The position numbers and the translations under genes were made by a program. The notes below the pieces were generated by a model. That model made no database searches, was not told the DNA's origin, and saw only the letters and a program-made list of their open reading frames with translations. A stretch of 64,000 nt of DNA. Origin: Bathynomus jamesi. Its lineage: Eukaryota; Arthropoda; Malacostraca; Isopoda; Cirolanidae. Below are positions 1 through 11,140 of this stretch, piece by piece. Numbering within the stretch: the stretch's first letter is position 1; the number at the start of each line of letters is the position of its first letter. The stretch is taken from contig JAJOZX010006169.1 in assembly GCA_023014485.1 (NCBI GenBank), forward strand, positions 66,001 to 130,000, given 5' to 3'.

Positions 1-1733
1 AGTCTCTTACTTTGTTCAGTAGGTTATCCGGGAAGCTTACCTCATATTTTTCAGGCGAAGAAGGTGAAAAAACTCTAATTTAGAGAGAAAAGAATATCTA
101 GTGTGAATCTGATCAATGATGCTATTCATGATCTTGCAAAACAACTGGTGATAAGCATCTTTACGTCATTTTCTATCTCTCGTCCGCATCTTTTAAGATG
201 TGGATCATGAAGCTCATCTTTTTCAGACAAAACCGAAAGCCAGAGCTCTTCAAAACTGTGACCCTTATCATATTTCAGTTGTTGTGTAATGTCACTTATT
301 TTCTTACTACAGTACAGCACATCAAACGTTTCACTCTAATATATTGTACAAAACATCAGTATACCCAAATACTTTTGAAAAAATCTCAAGGAACAATATT
401 GTTTGAAAATCTTCCAAGAATGACAAGAATCCCCGTGCTTTTACTACTGCATCCGTGTCCCAATCTGCAGAATTTTCGATTACATCCTTAAAGAAATCAG
501 TAAGACTGCTTCTGTAACTTTTTACAGTATTTACTAAACGAGATGTGAAGTTCCATCTCGTTGGAGCAACAGAGGGCAATCTTCTGGAAACAAATTCATT
601 TAAAGCATGTACTCTTTTAGAAGACTTGGAAAAATAAGCAGCTACTCCACTCAGAATTTGGAAAAAGTGTTTGCACTGTTTGATACTGGAAAGGCTTTGC
701 TCTAAAACTAGATTCAGCACATGAGCATAGCAATGCGTAAAAATGGAAAGGGGATAAGCTTCAATGACTTTTTTCTGCAATTCCATTTACATGTCCACTC
801 ACTACACATGCTCCGTCATAAGTCTGTCCAACTAACTTGCTTTCGATCTGATATTCCTCAACTATGTTCACTACATGCTTAAACAGGCCACCAGAGGTTC
901 TGTCGCTACTAACATCAGTAAATCCAATGAATCTTCCATATACTTTACCTTCATGAACAAAACGCAAAACTGTTGAGAGCAGTGATTTTGATGTAACATC
1001 TGAGGTTTCATCGAGCATTATAGAAAGAAATCTTGCTGAATCAATTTCCTTTTTTATATTGTCTTTCATTACAGAGGCTATAGCTTTGATTATGTCATTT
1101 TGCACAGTAGGAGAAGTTCCCTGAAACACAGTGGATGTATTTAAATGATTATCTAGAAGAGAATCATACTCCCGAAGCAATTCTAGAATTTCTATGTAAT
1201 TTCCTCTGTTCACTGAAATTGAAGCCTCATCATGACCTCGCAGAGGAAGTTCTTGTTTAGCAAGATAGCATATTGCATCAATAAGCCGTTTTAGAATTTC
1301 TCTTTTCTTCTTTACTTGTTCATTGTGTCTGCTTACTTCATGTGCCTTTTGCTTATCAATTAATGTGTCAATTCTTTGCTTGCCAAACATTTTATTGCTA
1401 AGAAAAGACTGAACATGGCCTTGCGATCTCTCATGCTTCTGCTGAGCAGCAGACAGATGATTGAGATCAGAATATCCCTGTTTACTCCAGATTTGAGAAC
1501 AATAAACATGGCCAACAGAAAAGTTTAGAACGCTCTTCACAACCAGTCAGCCACTCAAAAGATTTATACTGAGAAACTGAAAAATTTCTTGTATATCAAG
1601 ACTTTTTATCTTTGTGTTGACTAAAGTTTGGGAGTGCTGGACATGGCCTTCCTTCCTCTAACACTTTCAACTTGTCCTCATAACTAAGTATTGAAAAAGG
1701 AGTGCTTAATATACTTTGTACAGTGTTTGGCAT
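1..1733 (-). pseudogene. ZMYM1-like / DUF4371 hAT-derived transposase, broken
   Basis: Reading the minus strand from an ATG at 1733, the product begins with a TTF-type zinc-finger region (GRPCPALPNF, then FEWLTGCEERSKLFCWPCLLF near 1500-1580). The DUF4371 segment follows (LSIMLDETSDVTSK, GQTYDGACVVSG), then a hAT-like C-terminal half (CYAHVLNLVLEQS, APTRWNFTSRL). Proteins of this kind (zinc finger MYM-type 1-like) are domesticated or mobile hAT relatives in many animals. The gene is dead: an in-frame TGA follows KDKKS near 1605, a frameshift follows SNLE near 1500, another break lies near 780, and stops appear below 320. Homology in shifting frames continues to base 1, so the 3' end lies outside the window. 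No terminal repeats or target duplication were found. The family call is confident; whether this copy was a transposon or a retired host gene is not decided. Confidence 0.8.
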
Positions 1734-2011
1734 GGTTATGGAAGGGACCAAAAAGTAATAGGGCAGTACTGGATAGAAAGACTTTCGCCCATTAGCTCTG
1801 ACTGGAAACTGACACTCAGTCACTGACTCGTTCACTGAGAAGCCGTCTGACGCGGGCCATGGCAACATAGGCCCAACCCACTTTACCATATATGGAGGGT
1901 GTTCTGTCCACAGACCGCACACTATCCACCCTGATCCTTCGCTCTCTCCTTTTTCCATTTGATTTGGCATGGGGTAAACATAAATTTATATTCCCATAGT
2001 AGGGGAGAAGA

Positions 2012-2013
2012 AT

Positions 2014-2079
<66 letters not shown>
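2012..2079. repeat. (TA)n microsatellite
   Basis: An almost pure TA array directly abuts the left terminus of the DD41D deletion derivative that follows. Confidence 0.95.
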
Positions 2080-2082
<3 letters not shown>

Positions 2083-2960
2083 CGTCCCAAAAAAATGTGT
2101 ATACACACTTTAAATAATTATAAAGGCAGTGTTTATTAAAATACATTTCATTTTCAAAATGTAATAGAATCTACAGACATTATTTAATTGTTTTGTCAAC
2201 GCCTGTTTTCAAACTGACGTCCGTTCTGGTCCAGGCACTGCTGATAACGCGAAGCAATGGAATCGCAAACATCACGAAACATTTCGTTTGGTATTTGTGT
2301 GCATTCTCGTTCAATGGCTGCTCTCAATTCAGCGACTGTTGCAGGTTTTATAGCGTAGACTTTGTCTTTTAAGTATCCCCATAAAAAAAGTCTAGTGGTG
2401 TGAGGTCTGGTGAACGCGGAGGGTATTCTACGAAACCCCTTCGTCCAATCCACATCCACATCGTGCCAAGTACCACTCGCAATACTCCACTCTTCGGTCC
2501 GGATCATCATCTTCATTAATAGCATGGACTAATCTTGGAATGTACTTTTCCATTGACAGCGCTTCAAAATGCGTTGGACAGACGATTCTGAAATTCCTAC
2601 CTCACGACTCGCTTGCCGCACAGATTTTCTTGGACTTTGGTGATACGTTTCCAGTACTCTTTCTTGCTTTGTGGGGCTTGTCGATGTCCGTGGTCTTCCG
2701 GAACGCTTCTTGTGGACATTCTGAACAGTTCCATCGGCTTCAAACTTATCTCTAATTCGGTGATGGTAAGTCGCGTTGGTGGATCTGTTTGAAACTCCCT
2801 CCTAAACTGTCTTTGCACTTCAACTGCGTTTTCACACTTCCAGTAGCATTTTAGAATGAATTTCCTTTGTTCAAAGCTTAGTCTGACTGCCATTATTAAT
2901 TCTAATGGGTTTAACTTGGAAAGGAAGAAACATCAATTGAGCTATCAGCTGTTAAAGTGT
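2080..2960 (-). mobile_element. DD41D-type Tc1/mariner deletion derivative, copy A
   Basis: The left terminus begins AGGGCGTCCCAAAAAAATG and matches the copy at 38550. The minus strand encodes an N-terminal helix-turn-helix region beginning [18 protein letters not shown] (start at 2893) and then the transposase tail PPSAFTRP/LKDKVYAIKPATVAEL. Most of the catalytic core, including the first two aspartates, is missing. A 1-bp deletion near 2758 shifts the frame after RLTIT. The right terminal repeat is lost: homology to copy B stops after TTAAAGTGT at about 2960. Copies A and B differ by only a few bases, so they spread recently. With no catalytic core the element must have been moved by a transposase supplied elsewhere (inference). 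Confidence 0.85.
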
Positions 2961-3236
2961 ACTGAAATTTCGCACCTCAAACAAGCTCTAAGGACGCTTC
3001 TATCGCTCAGTACCAAAATTTTACCGAATGGTTGTGAAGACAATCCGAACAACTGAATTGAATTAGTTCATTTCTCATCTCGACTAGTATAACACTCGAG
3101 CGCGGAATTAAGGGTTAGGCATCTTTTTCGTCTCGACTAAAGTTGAGAGAGGGAGACGAAGGGTTAATTAAATATTAATTTACAGAAAATCTATTGGGTG
3201 TGCGGCGCACACGTAGCACACCCTGAATTTACGCCC

Positions 3237-3239
<3 letters not shown>
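2961..3239. other. no gene seen
   Basis: I see no coding or repeat structure apart from short A/T-rich tracts between the broken right end of the mariner derivative and the next microsatellite. Confidence 0.5.

Positions 3240-3282
<43 letters not shown>
3240..3282. repeat. (TA)n microsatellite
   Basis: A pure TA array. Confidence 0.95.
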
Positions 3283-3283
<1 letters not shown>

Positions 3284-3323
3284 AATAAACTTAAGAAGAA
3301 AAAGTCAATTAACAATTCTAGTG

Positions 3324-3354
<31 letters not shown>

Positions 3355-3366
3355 AACACACACACA
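3324..3366. repeat. (GT)n/(CA)n microsatellite
   Basis: A GT run passes through GCGCGCG into a CA run, so it is nearly self-complementary. Confidence 0.9.
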
Positions 3367-3662
3367 CTCTGTATATAAAATATATAAGTTCTTTAAGCAT
3401 ATAAAAACTTTTCTTAATGTTTTGTATTTTCATTCGTACATCGTATTCTCTTTTCTCCTAAAATTATTTTAAAAATGTTATTTATTTAATTTTACTCTCT
3501 ACTGTCACAAAGGTTTTATTTACAATATTTATTGTTTTCAATTGTATTACTTTAACTTTATAACATAATTGTATAATTGTGTTCATTTCAAGTTTTTAGT
3601 GTTAAAAACTATTTTAAATATTAAAAGGTCATTAACTTCATGTTTGTTTTTAACTGTATATA

Positions 3663-3996
3663 CAGGGTGGCGGAAAAGTCGCGCATCATAGGAATTTTCA
3701 GTGTTGACTATAATATTTGTTTTCTTTAAGGTAGGAAATGACTGCGAAATTGACAATAGACGAGAGGGTGAGTTTGGTCTTAGTATGGAATACCAGATAC
3801 TACAAATCGATGAATAAGCACAGAATTTAAATTCTGTACCCATTCATCGATTTGTAGTACCTGGTATTCCATACACTAAAACCAAACTCACCGTCTCGTC
3901 TATTATTAATTTCGCAGCCATTCCCTACCTTAAAGAAAAAAAATATTATAGTCAACACTGAAAATTCCTATGGTGCGCGACTTTTGCGCCACCCTG
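3663..3996. mobile_element. snap-back mariner: two inverted copies of one 5' end
   Basis: The 334-bp element is one long inverted repeat with termini CAGGGTGGCGGAAAAGTCGC and (complemented) CAGGGTGGCGCAAAAGTCGC, and TA dinucleotides flank both sides. Each arm carries the same start of a mariner-like transposase, reading MTAKLTIDERVSLVLVWNT in the left arm from the ATG at 3739. The arms meet around 3825-3835. It holds no catalytic domain. It is best explained as a head-to-head fusion of two 5' ends, formed during faulty transposition or repair (inference). Confidence 0.85.
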
Positions 3997-4013
3997 TATT
4001 TCTGGTTTTACCA

Positions 4014-4042
4014 CTGAAGATGACATTAAAAAGTGTCGAAAA
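4014..4042 (+). other. CTGAAGA-hairpin-GAAA motif (Penelope-end-like)
   Basis: CTGAAGA, then T, a GACA/TGTC stem with an A-rich loop, then GAAAA. The layout matches motifs at 25231-25252 and in both Penelope arms (57396-57427 and 60564-60590), but the stem sequences differ. It resembles part of a hammerhead core. A pairing that would supply the cleavage site is not visible. Confidence 0.4.
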
Positions 4043-4414
4043 CTCTGATTATTTATTAAATGTTTGCCAACGGTTAGTCTTGTTGTTCATTATTATTGAA
4101 AATGAAATGAAAAGGTTTATTGGCAGACTATAGTCCATATGACAAATATTATTAATATAATGACAGTTCACATACTAAGGATAAAAATATATACAATTGA
4201 TTAGAAATAATACAGTAATGTCGAAGTTAAGTGGAGCTACAGACAGACGTTTTCATACCAAGAAGTCCATAGCTTAGGCCTTAGAGGATAAACGGCAGGA
4301 CTCATGGATAGCTTGGATAATCGGGTTGGTTGATTTTTTAATTCTTTGCATCTTGTTACCTCCGAGAAGCTCGGGACATTGCGGGTAGCAAACATTTGCG
4401 AAGATGAGCATCTC

Positions 4415-4430
4415 GGGGGGGGGGGGGGGG
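4415..4430. repeat. (G)16 homopolymer
   Basis: An uninterrupted run of 16 G residues in otherwise AT-rich DNA. Confidence 0.9.
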
Positions 4431-4547
4431 TAATTTATGTAAGAGTCTGAAAGACCTGTTGTACAGCAAATTTAGAGTTCTGCCAGAACCTTTTTTATAA
4501 TTCACCCAGAGTTGCTGTCTGTGTATATAAGGTTCTAACATATAGTC

Positions 4548-4660
4548 TGCTCGATTTTTTAGTTTAGTCAGAACAAAAATTAAAGGATTTATAAGGACAA
4601 ATTTCCTCGAATTTTTAGTTTATTCACAACAAAAATTAAATGACTTATAATGACAAATTC
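4548..4660. repeat. tandem duplication, ~57-bp unit
   Basis: Two diverged adjacent copies share TTTTTAGTTTA, CAGAACAAAAATTAAA or its variant, and ATAAGGACAAATT or its variant. They lie at the 3' end of the mariner fragment. Confidence 0.65.
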
Positions 4661-5393
4661 ATCATCAATATAATTCCCTTCTTTTTCTATAACCTCCCAC
4701 CTGTAGAAAAGTTTTTATGCCACGTTCGAAGAAATCCCTTGGTTTCGAGTTAAAAAAAGCGATCACTTCGTTTTCGATAGCTTCCCTGGATTGCAACTTT
4801 TGTCCATCTAGGTGGTGTTGCAGACTTCTGAATAAATGGTAGTCTGAAGGTGCGATGTCCGGAGAATAAGGTGGTTGAGGCATTTTTTCCCAACCAAATG
4901 CCTCCAATTGGGCAGTGGTGATTCGAGCAGTGTGAGGGCGCGCGTTATCGTGGTGGAATAGAACACCTCTGCGATTAATTAATGCGGGACGTTTTTCTTG
5001 TAATGCCATCTTCAGTCGTTGGAGTTGTTGGCAGTAGACTTCAGCTGTGATTGTTTAGTTATCTGGCAGAAGCTCAAAATGAATAATTCCTTGCATATCT
5101 CACCAAACGCATAACAAAATTTTCTTTGGATGGGGTCCATTCTTTGGCTGAGGTTCAGGCTTTGTTTCACGGCTAAGCCACTGATGTCGACGCTTAATAT
5201 TGTTATAGAGGACCCATTTTTCATCCCCAGTGACGATCCGATTCAAAAACGGTGACTGCAGTTGCCGAGAATGCAGTGATGTGCAAATATCGATTCGATG
5301 TTGAAGATTCGCTTGTGACAAATCATGCGGAACCCATTTTCCAACTTTCACTACTTTTCCTAACAGCCTCAAATGACGATGAATGGTCATATG
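4600..5393 (-). pseudogene. mariner transposase, 5'-truncated
   Basis: The minus strand gives the DD34D catalytic core of a mariner transposase. The first aspartate lies in RIVTGDEKWVLYNN (near 5225-5250), the second in LFHHDNARPHTA (near 4940), and the third in PYSPDIAPSDYHLF (near 4850). I count 34 residues between the second aspartate and the SD aspartate. The helix-turn-helix N terminus is absent because the sequence switches abruptly to LINE sequence at about 5393. Frameshifts separate the DEKW part from the HDNARPH part (around 5010-5100) and disrupt the last residues. No right terminal repeat is present. It is a dead fragment. Confidence 0.85.
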
Positions 5394-6078
5394 GCATCCT
5401 CCCCCGACACCACATCGATTGTCGGAGGGAGGACACTTTTGACACCCGTTTGATTCTTAACAAATTTCCAAAATTTGTTATTATCGTTATTTATGCGAGC
5501 TTCACAGGCTTTTGATGCTCGAATAGACTCTTCTTTCTGTTTACATCGCCTTATGGCCGCCTTATACTGACCCCTACTTCTACACATATTCATGTACACT
5601 GGTCCTAATCTGGGTTTACCATGAATGCACCACAAATCGTAGGCGTGTTTCGATTCCCTCTTCAGGGGGGGGCAATAAAATCATTCCATCCAGGAATAAT
5701 CTTAGTATGATAGTTGTAAGATTTAATCAGGGGGCTTCCTGCTTCTCTTAACAGGGATACTATCTTACTATAATACCTATCTATGAGTTTACAGTGAGAA
5801 CCATTTGAACAAGGATTATTACAGGCAAGATGCAAAATTTCTAAATTATTAAAGCGGTGACCTGTTCTGTCTTTGTATTCTCTTCTCTGTTGCATATTAA
5901 CATTAGACCAATCGACGCGATTATTCTTACCTATTGAATTCTTGCTATGTTGGGTTGCACATAAATTGGTAAAATTAATTAATAGTTCTAATGGTCTATG
6001 ATCAGAAAGAAGGAAATCATGCAAAATATGAGCTCTAACAATTCGATCCTTTAGATTATTACTAGTGAGACAATGATC

Positions 6079-6290
6079 GGTGCTACTGTAGTATGCGGTC
6101 TACCTACGATTCAGCGGTCTACCTTTTAATTATAGCTTCTTATCTTGTTTACTAATTGTTTGTTTACATCCCATTGTCAATCGCCCTTGACGATTGGTTA
6201 GGTTTAGTCATGATATTTTCGTTAGTTTTAACGAAAATATCATGATTAAACCTAACCAATCGTAGGTAGACCGCATACTACAGTAGCACC
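6079..6290. mobile_element. hAT-type MITE with 8-bp target duplication
   Basis: A 212-bp insertion in the LINE endonuclease has terminal inverted repeats GGTGCTACTGTAGTATGCGG and the exact complement at the right end. The 8-bp duplication CAATGATC lies on both sides (6071-6078 and 6291-6298). The interior carries the recurrent palindrome TTGACGATTGGTTAGG...CGTTAG. It encodes nothing. The 8-bp duplication identifies hAT-type transposition. Confidence 0.92.
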
Positions 6291-6974
6291 CAATGATCAA
6301 TCCACCTGATGGTACCACTCATATCTCTAACGTATGTAAAATTACAACTGGTTACCCCTCTAATATATCTACATCACTTATACTTAATTTGGCCGACTCG
6401 CACATGTTACCCAATTCTACAAAGAATTCCAAGTTCAAATGCGCGTTAAAGCCCCCATTATTATATAGCGAGAATATTTGGGGTTATCTGATAATGACTT
6501 AATTTTATACAGCAAATCAATGTATTCATCTAGATTACTGCCATTGTTATATGGTAAATAGCAGTTTACAATTAATATGCAATCATTGTTCACTTGTAAT
6601 TCAATGTCTAACAACCTTACATTATCGCTTGTTAAAAATTTTATGTTTTGACAAATTTTTCCTTATTAAGAAAACAACACCACCAAAAGGCCTACCGCAC
6701 ATTAATTCATCTGACAAGTCTAATGCTGATGACGCATGGTACATAAAGTCATCATGGATGGTAGAGAAGAATTTTAGCTCTTGCTTAGGTAGCCAGTGCT
6801 CTTGCAGGAGTACCAAATCTGCACTGTCACAGATTTTATGAACATCTACAATTGAATTCCTCACTGACCTTACGTTATATGAGTCTATTCCGCCATGACT
6901 GATATAAAACTTATTAATCTGATTATTATTATACACAGTACAAATTTCAGGCATTACCGTTAGGGCGCCTATTA

Positions 6975-7018
6975 TTATGATTATTTTGATTATTATTATT
7001 ATTATTATTATTATTATT
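6975..7018. repeat. (ATT)n microsatellite
   Basis: Interrupted ATT repeats lie between the endonuclease start and the ORF1 end of the LINE. Confidence 0.85.
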
Positions 7019-7172
7019 TTACCTGTTATCAAATCTCCTGGGAAAGTAAATAAACTCCTTAACAACAATACCTTCTGGCCACTAACTCATATTGTACTGG
7101 TTGAAATGCGAATTTACACCTCTAATTATTACTTTAAATGAGTTATAATACGGAGATTTTGTGTTTAGTTTA

Positions 7173-8383
7173 TTAATTAACAATATACTGTTCACCACAG
7201 ACCTCTTCCATCATGTGTCGAATATCGCTTCCTTCGTTCGAGAGCTGAATTCGCGACACAAAGAGGGTGAGATTCCTCACCGGTGGCCTTGCCGCGCTGA
7301 CAGGTTGAGGAACCCTCTGTGGAGAGCGCCTGTTAACTGTGACCCACCCGCCCTCTTCCCACAATCTCCCTGAGGCAGGGTTCACCTGCCTGTGGGATGG
7401 GTGGCACGACCTTGGGGGGATAGGAGGCCCCTCCCCTACTCTGTGGCTTGGTGAGGGTCTGTTAGCGGTGTTTATATCCTGACGGACGTGCGTGCCCCTC
7501 CTTCTTCGGTAAGAGGGAGGGGAACTGAACGCCGAGCGAGGCGTTTGAGTAATCGAACGCCTCTCACCTTCAGTGGAAGGTAAGGAAGAGGGCATTAATG
7601 CCTCGTCTCTTGGCATCGGACAGTCCCTATTCCTCATTGTGAAATCGGGAGCAGGAGTCCTTTCCTGAACGGGAGGGAGGTTGACCGCTTCCCCTGCATG
7701 CTGCGTTTCTACCCTACATTCAGAGGGGGAGGTGGGTGAGGGGATTTCGTTTCCCTCGCTGCCCGACGCGCTTCTTGGGGTTCTCTGACTTGCTGAACAA
7801 CTTCCGAGTAACTGGGCTATGGGAGGAGCGTCTCTTTCAACGCATCTAACTCTGACCGGAATTGTTCTAGCGAAATCGCATTTTTCTGATTTGACACCAC
7901 GCGTTGGTGTTTCAGTTCAACTAACGACTTTTATACCTCATTGTACTGTTTGAGGAGCACCGAAATGTCTACATCACCCATAGAGATTACCGGTATTCTA
8001 TGGAAATTAGTAACGTAGAAGGTAATATTGTTCTCATTATCCCGGAGGGTTGACACTTTATTTATAGTGTCTTTTATGATATTCTCGTTTCTAGAATTAC
8101 CTCTACGAGTTGGGAGAGTAGCACTGAACGGCGTGTTTAACTGTCCCCTCGCATGTTCTATTTCTTCCGAATCATAGAAATCATGACAAACAGATACGAG
8201 AAGGTCTGACCTAATATGATCTACTTTGTCAGATATAAAACATAAAGAATTTTCTACAAGAACACGATTTTCAGCAGACGATCCCATTGCATCTGTATCG
8301 ATGGAGGAGCAGGCTTGCGGGGTGGGTGGGTAGATGGTGGGGGGGGGGGCTGAAGATGGAGAGAACGCCGATAGGGGTCCCAC
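7173..8383 (-). pseudogene. LINE ORF1 (nucleic-acid chaperone-like), frameshifted
   Basis: From an ATG near 8383 the minus strand reads a Ser/Pro-rich start. A helical segment follows (NRVLVENSLCFISDKVDHIR, DFYDSEEIEHARGQL, VISMGDVDISVLLKQYNEV), typical of the N-terminal part of ORF1 in CR1/L2-type LINEs. After a frame change near 7930 a basic, proline-rich linker and a short RRM-like stretch (NLTLFVSRIQLSNEGSDI near 7210-7260) follow. The ORF lies upstream of the endonuclease in the same orientation, as expected for one element. No zinc knuckle is visible. The reading frame is broken. Confidence 0.6.
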
Positions 8384-8880
8384 TTCTCGTCCCTTTAAAT
8401 AATGGTCCAGATACCACCGGTTCGATGCTCAGGCATCTTTTCACATTAATTATGTAATATTATTAGCTATGACACATAAAAGTATGTACGCGGAGTCACT
8501 GTACGATTATAACGTAATGAAACATACATTTCCCGCGGTCACCGTCAAAAACTTTTACTATTAAACGGAAGATTCGCAGTGTAGACAGTAGGGGTGGGGC
8601 GGGAGGAGGGGAAGGGGAAGGAGATGCTGGTAGGAGTGCCCACTTCTTGTCCCTTTAAATCACGTTCCAGATACCACCAACTCCATGCACAACCATCTTT
8701 TCACATTAATTATCACGACACTATTACCCACTATAACATGCTAAGTATACAGTATACGCGGGATCACTGTGTGTTCATGAACATAATGATATCTAAATTT
8801 TCCGCGAAAACATTCAAAAACCTTTACTATTTAACGAGAGACGAGCAGCCCACCCGTGAGGCATCCTCTCGGTAGCATCC
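8384..8880 (-). repeat. two tandem ~250-bp units at the LINE 5' end
   Basis: Two diverged copies share TCCCTTTAAAT, CCAGATACCACC, CATCTTTTCACATTAATTAT, a CGCGG(A)TCACTGT block, and AAAAAC(C)TTTACTATT. They lie just upstream of ORF1 in the LINE's direction. They resemble promoter-bearing 5' monomers of some LINEs (inference). Confidence 0.65.
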
Positions 8881-8890
8881 TCTCGCTATA

Positions 8891-8912
8891 TTATTATTAT
8901 TATTATTATATA
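8891..8912. repeat. (ATT)n/(TA)n tract
   Basis: A short ATT array runs into TATA and abuts the next mariner terminus. Confidence 0.8.
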
Positions 8913-8914
8913 TA

Positions 8915-9597
8915 CGAGGGGCGGTCAGAAAATAAGTTTACACGGCGTATAATTTCGTAACTAAAAGACCTCCATTGATTATGTTTGTATCAAGTGAATT
9001 CGTTAATCATTGTTGGCAATACTGCACGTCGATTCGGCTGCCATCTACCGTACATTGGTTATATGAGTCAGTTGAACATGGCGGCTCGACTGGAACAGTG
9101 CCCTGCCCTACGGAGCAGTCCACGACGTTTACGTTTAATGGCCGCTCGTAAACGTTCCAGTGTTGTGCCTTTTTGCATGAAGTCTGCGAGCAAAACGCCT
9201 TTGTGGTCCCAAAACACGGTAACCACCACTTTGCCAGAGAACCTTACAATCTTGAACTTCTTTGGTCGCGGGGACCCAGGGTGTTTCCATTCCATGCTGG
9301 CACGTTTTGTTTCCGGAGTACGGTGATGAACCCATGTCTCGTCTCCTGTGACAATGCGCTAGAGAAATTCTTGACCAATGACACACGGAATATCGTTACA
9401 GAAATGACAGGGCACTGTTCCAGTCGAGCCGCCATGTTCAACTGACTCATATAATCAATGTATGGTAGATGGTAGCCGAATCGACTGCAGTGTTGCCAAC
9501 AATGATTAACGAATTCACCTGATACAAATATAATCAATGTCAGCCCTTTAGCTACGAAATTATACGCCGTGTAAACTTATTTTCTGACCGCACCTCG
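8915..9597 (-). mobile_element. long-inverted-repeat mariner, non-autonomous
   Basis: The 683-bp element begins CGAGGGGCGGTCAGAAAATA, ends with its near complement, and is flanked by TA. The terminal inverted repeats are about 190 bp, reaching the codons for MAARLEQCP in each arm. The centre, read on the minus strand, is mariner transposase: SALSQETxVHHRTPE, then MEWKHPGSPRPKKFK and VVTVFWDHKGVLLADF. The second and third catalytic aspartates are absent. It is a foldback derivative that must be mobilised in trans. Confidence 0.85.
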
Positions 9598-9657
9598 TAT
9601 ATATGGGATGAATTTCACAACTATACACGTGAAATGAATGAATGATACAAACCACAT

Positions 9658-9659
<2 letters not shown>

Positions 9660-9714
<55 letters not shown>
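9660..9714. repeat. (GT)n(TA)n microsatellite
   Basis: A GT run is followed by a short TA run. Confidence 0.95.
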
Positions 9715-9716
<2 letters not shown>

Positions 9717-9785
9717 TAAAAAAAATTAATTAAAACGAAATCTTAAGAATTTCATAAAGTTGTACTAAAAATATACTAAGCTGAA

Positions 9786-9786
<1 letters not shown>

Positions 9787-9836
<50 letters not shown>
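9787..9836. repeat. (GA)n microsatellite
   Basis: A GA array has one GG interruption near 9832. Confidence 0.95.
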
Positions 9837-10154
9837 CAAATACAGTTATTGCAAGGTTTAAGAGGAAATTTAAATTTATGATACTCACTTTGAATAAACT
9901 TAACAGGTATTATTATAGTAATAAAATTTAAATTGGTTTACAACACTAAAATAATTACATTCCGGCAGACTGAAGTAGAGAAACTATAATTATATTTAGT
10001 TTTGTTATGTTTTAGACGAGGAATGGTATACACTATACAACATTTTAGGTTTCTTCTTCCTCTTTGGTAAATGTCATGTTTTAATGTTCTATGGTATGAA
10101 AAAATTGTTGGTGTTCTTTTCCTTTATAAAAACGTATCATTTACGTATCTCGTT
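9837..10154. other. no gene seen
   Basis: AT-rich sequence with no recognisable coding or repeat structure. Confidence 0.5.
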
Positions 10155-10330
10155 AGCGTCCGTAGCTCAGTAGCTAATACCGTTGCCTTATAAGCTAAGT
10201 GAAGACACTTAGGGAGGGTGTTCGATTCTCGATGGTGCTGGTTAATAATAATTATTCAAGAGTTAGCGCAATGGGTCGGATTCGTTTGGCTTGAGCGCTG
10301 TGCCGGTTTCTGGCCCTCCTTACTCATTAT
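10155..10330 (+). mobile_element. tRNA-derived SINE
   Basis: The head reads GTCCGTAGCTCAGTAGCTAA (A-box-like, near 10158-10177) and GGTGTTCGATTCTCG (B-box-like, near 10218-10232), spaced as in a tRNA promoter. An unrelated GC-richer body follows. The anticodon arm does not fold convincingly. The boundaries are approximate and no target duplication was found. Confidence 0.6.
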
Positions 10331-10453
10331 TATTGCGTATCTCTTGTATAGGGTGTGGTTTGAATTCATCGGGGCATTGTTGTAGTAGTTAAAGGTTTTC
10401 ACGGTAACAAAAGAAAAAGTTCACTAAAATAGCTCTAAGGAGGGATCTCACTG

Positions 10454-10660
10454 CTAGGGAGTTAATTTGTTCATAAACGTGGATATTAAAGAAAAGGAAA
10501 GTGTGTCAGAGGCTGCAAATACTGTATTAAGAGTTCGGAGAATTCTTAGTTTGGAAAGATGTTCTATATTAATATTGTTGTGATAAAGTTTGTCAACACC
10601 CATTTTGATGACTTCATTAATGGAAACATTCGTGTATAAGGACATCATATAATATAGTTA
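10454..10660 (-). pseudogene. Penelope-like reverse transcriptase fragment
   Basis: The minus strand reads MSLYTNVSINEVIKMGVDKL. This matches the region around reverse-transcriptase motif A of Penelope-like elements (SLYTNVP-type motif). About 60 residues survive with no flanking homology that I can follow. Family by motif only. Confidence 0.55.
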
Positions 10661-10954
10661 TTATAATAGTTATAATATAGGAGAATAAACGGGAGTAAGA
10701 CGAAATCTTAATATCTACAACTTAAGAATTTTAACACTTCAACTATTTATTAAACAATTTCTTCCAATTTTGAGAAAAGTTCGCACAAGTACACCAAATG
10801 CTTATAAGAGTATTGTTGAGATTGCACACTTTGTGCTTCACGGTCTTAACTTTGTGTTGCTAAATTTCAGCGAGGTCAACTGCAAAAGGTGGCGCACAAC
10901 TATCGTACAGGAGAGACTGTGGGTATTGATAAGAAGCCTTCACTATATACAGGG

Positions 10955-11140
10955 CAGGGTTGTGGAGTCGGTCCAAAATTTTCCGACTCCGACTCCACAC
11001 ATTGTAAAAATTCGACTCCGACTCCGACTCCACACATTGTAAAAAATTCGACTCCGACTCCGACTCCACACATTGTAAAAAATCTAAAAATCCGACTCCG
11101 ACTCCTCACATTTTAAATATACGACTCCGACTCCTCTAGT
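10955..11140. mobile_element. GACTCC-repeat element, copy 1
   Basis: It starts CAGGGTTGTGGAGTCGGTCC. It then repeats (CGACTC)n blocks separated by CACACATTGTAAAA four times before decaying. It is a longer, end-degraded relative of the copy at 11456. No ORF is supported. Confidence 0.6.

Larger units (their letters stand above)
5394..7068 (-). pseudogene. CR1/L2-like LINE ORF2, endonuclease part only
   Basis: The minus strand shows an apurinic-type endonuclease: NVRSVRNSIVDVHKICDS and LVLLQEHWLPKQEL near 6800-6890, GRPFGGVVFLIRKNL near 6640-6700, and SDHRPLELL near 5990-6010. The post-endonuclease linker follows (IPGWNDF near 5680, YMNMCRSRGQYKAAIRR near 5560-5600). The reverse transcriptase is entirely missing because homology ends at the mariner junction near 5393. 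A hAT-type MITE interrupts the endonuclease at 6079-6290, and there are several frame changes. This LINE is a non-LTR retrotransposon; the clade assignment rests on general resemblance. Confidence 0.75.

Noticed and set aside
7173..7637. Independent proline/arginine-rich gene
   Set aside because: Position, orientation and an RRM-like end fit the second half of the broken LINE ORF1.
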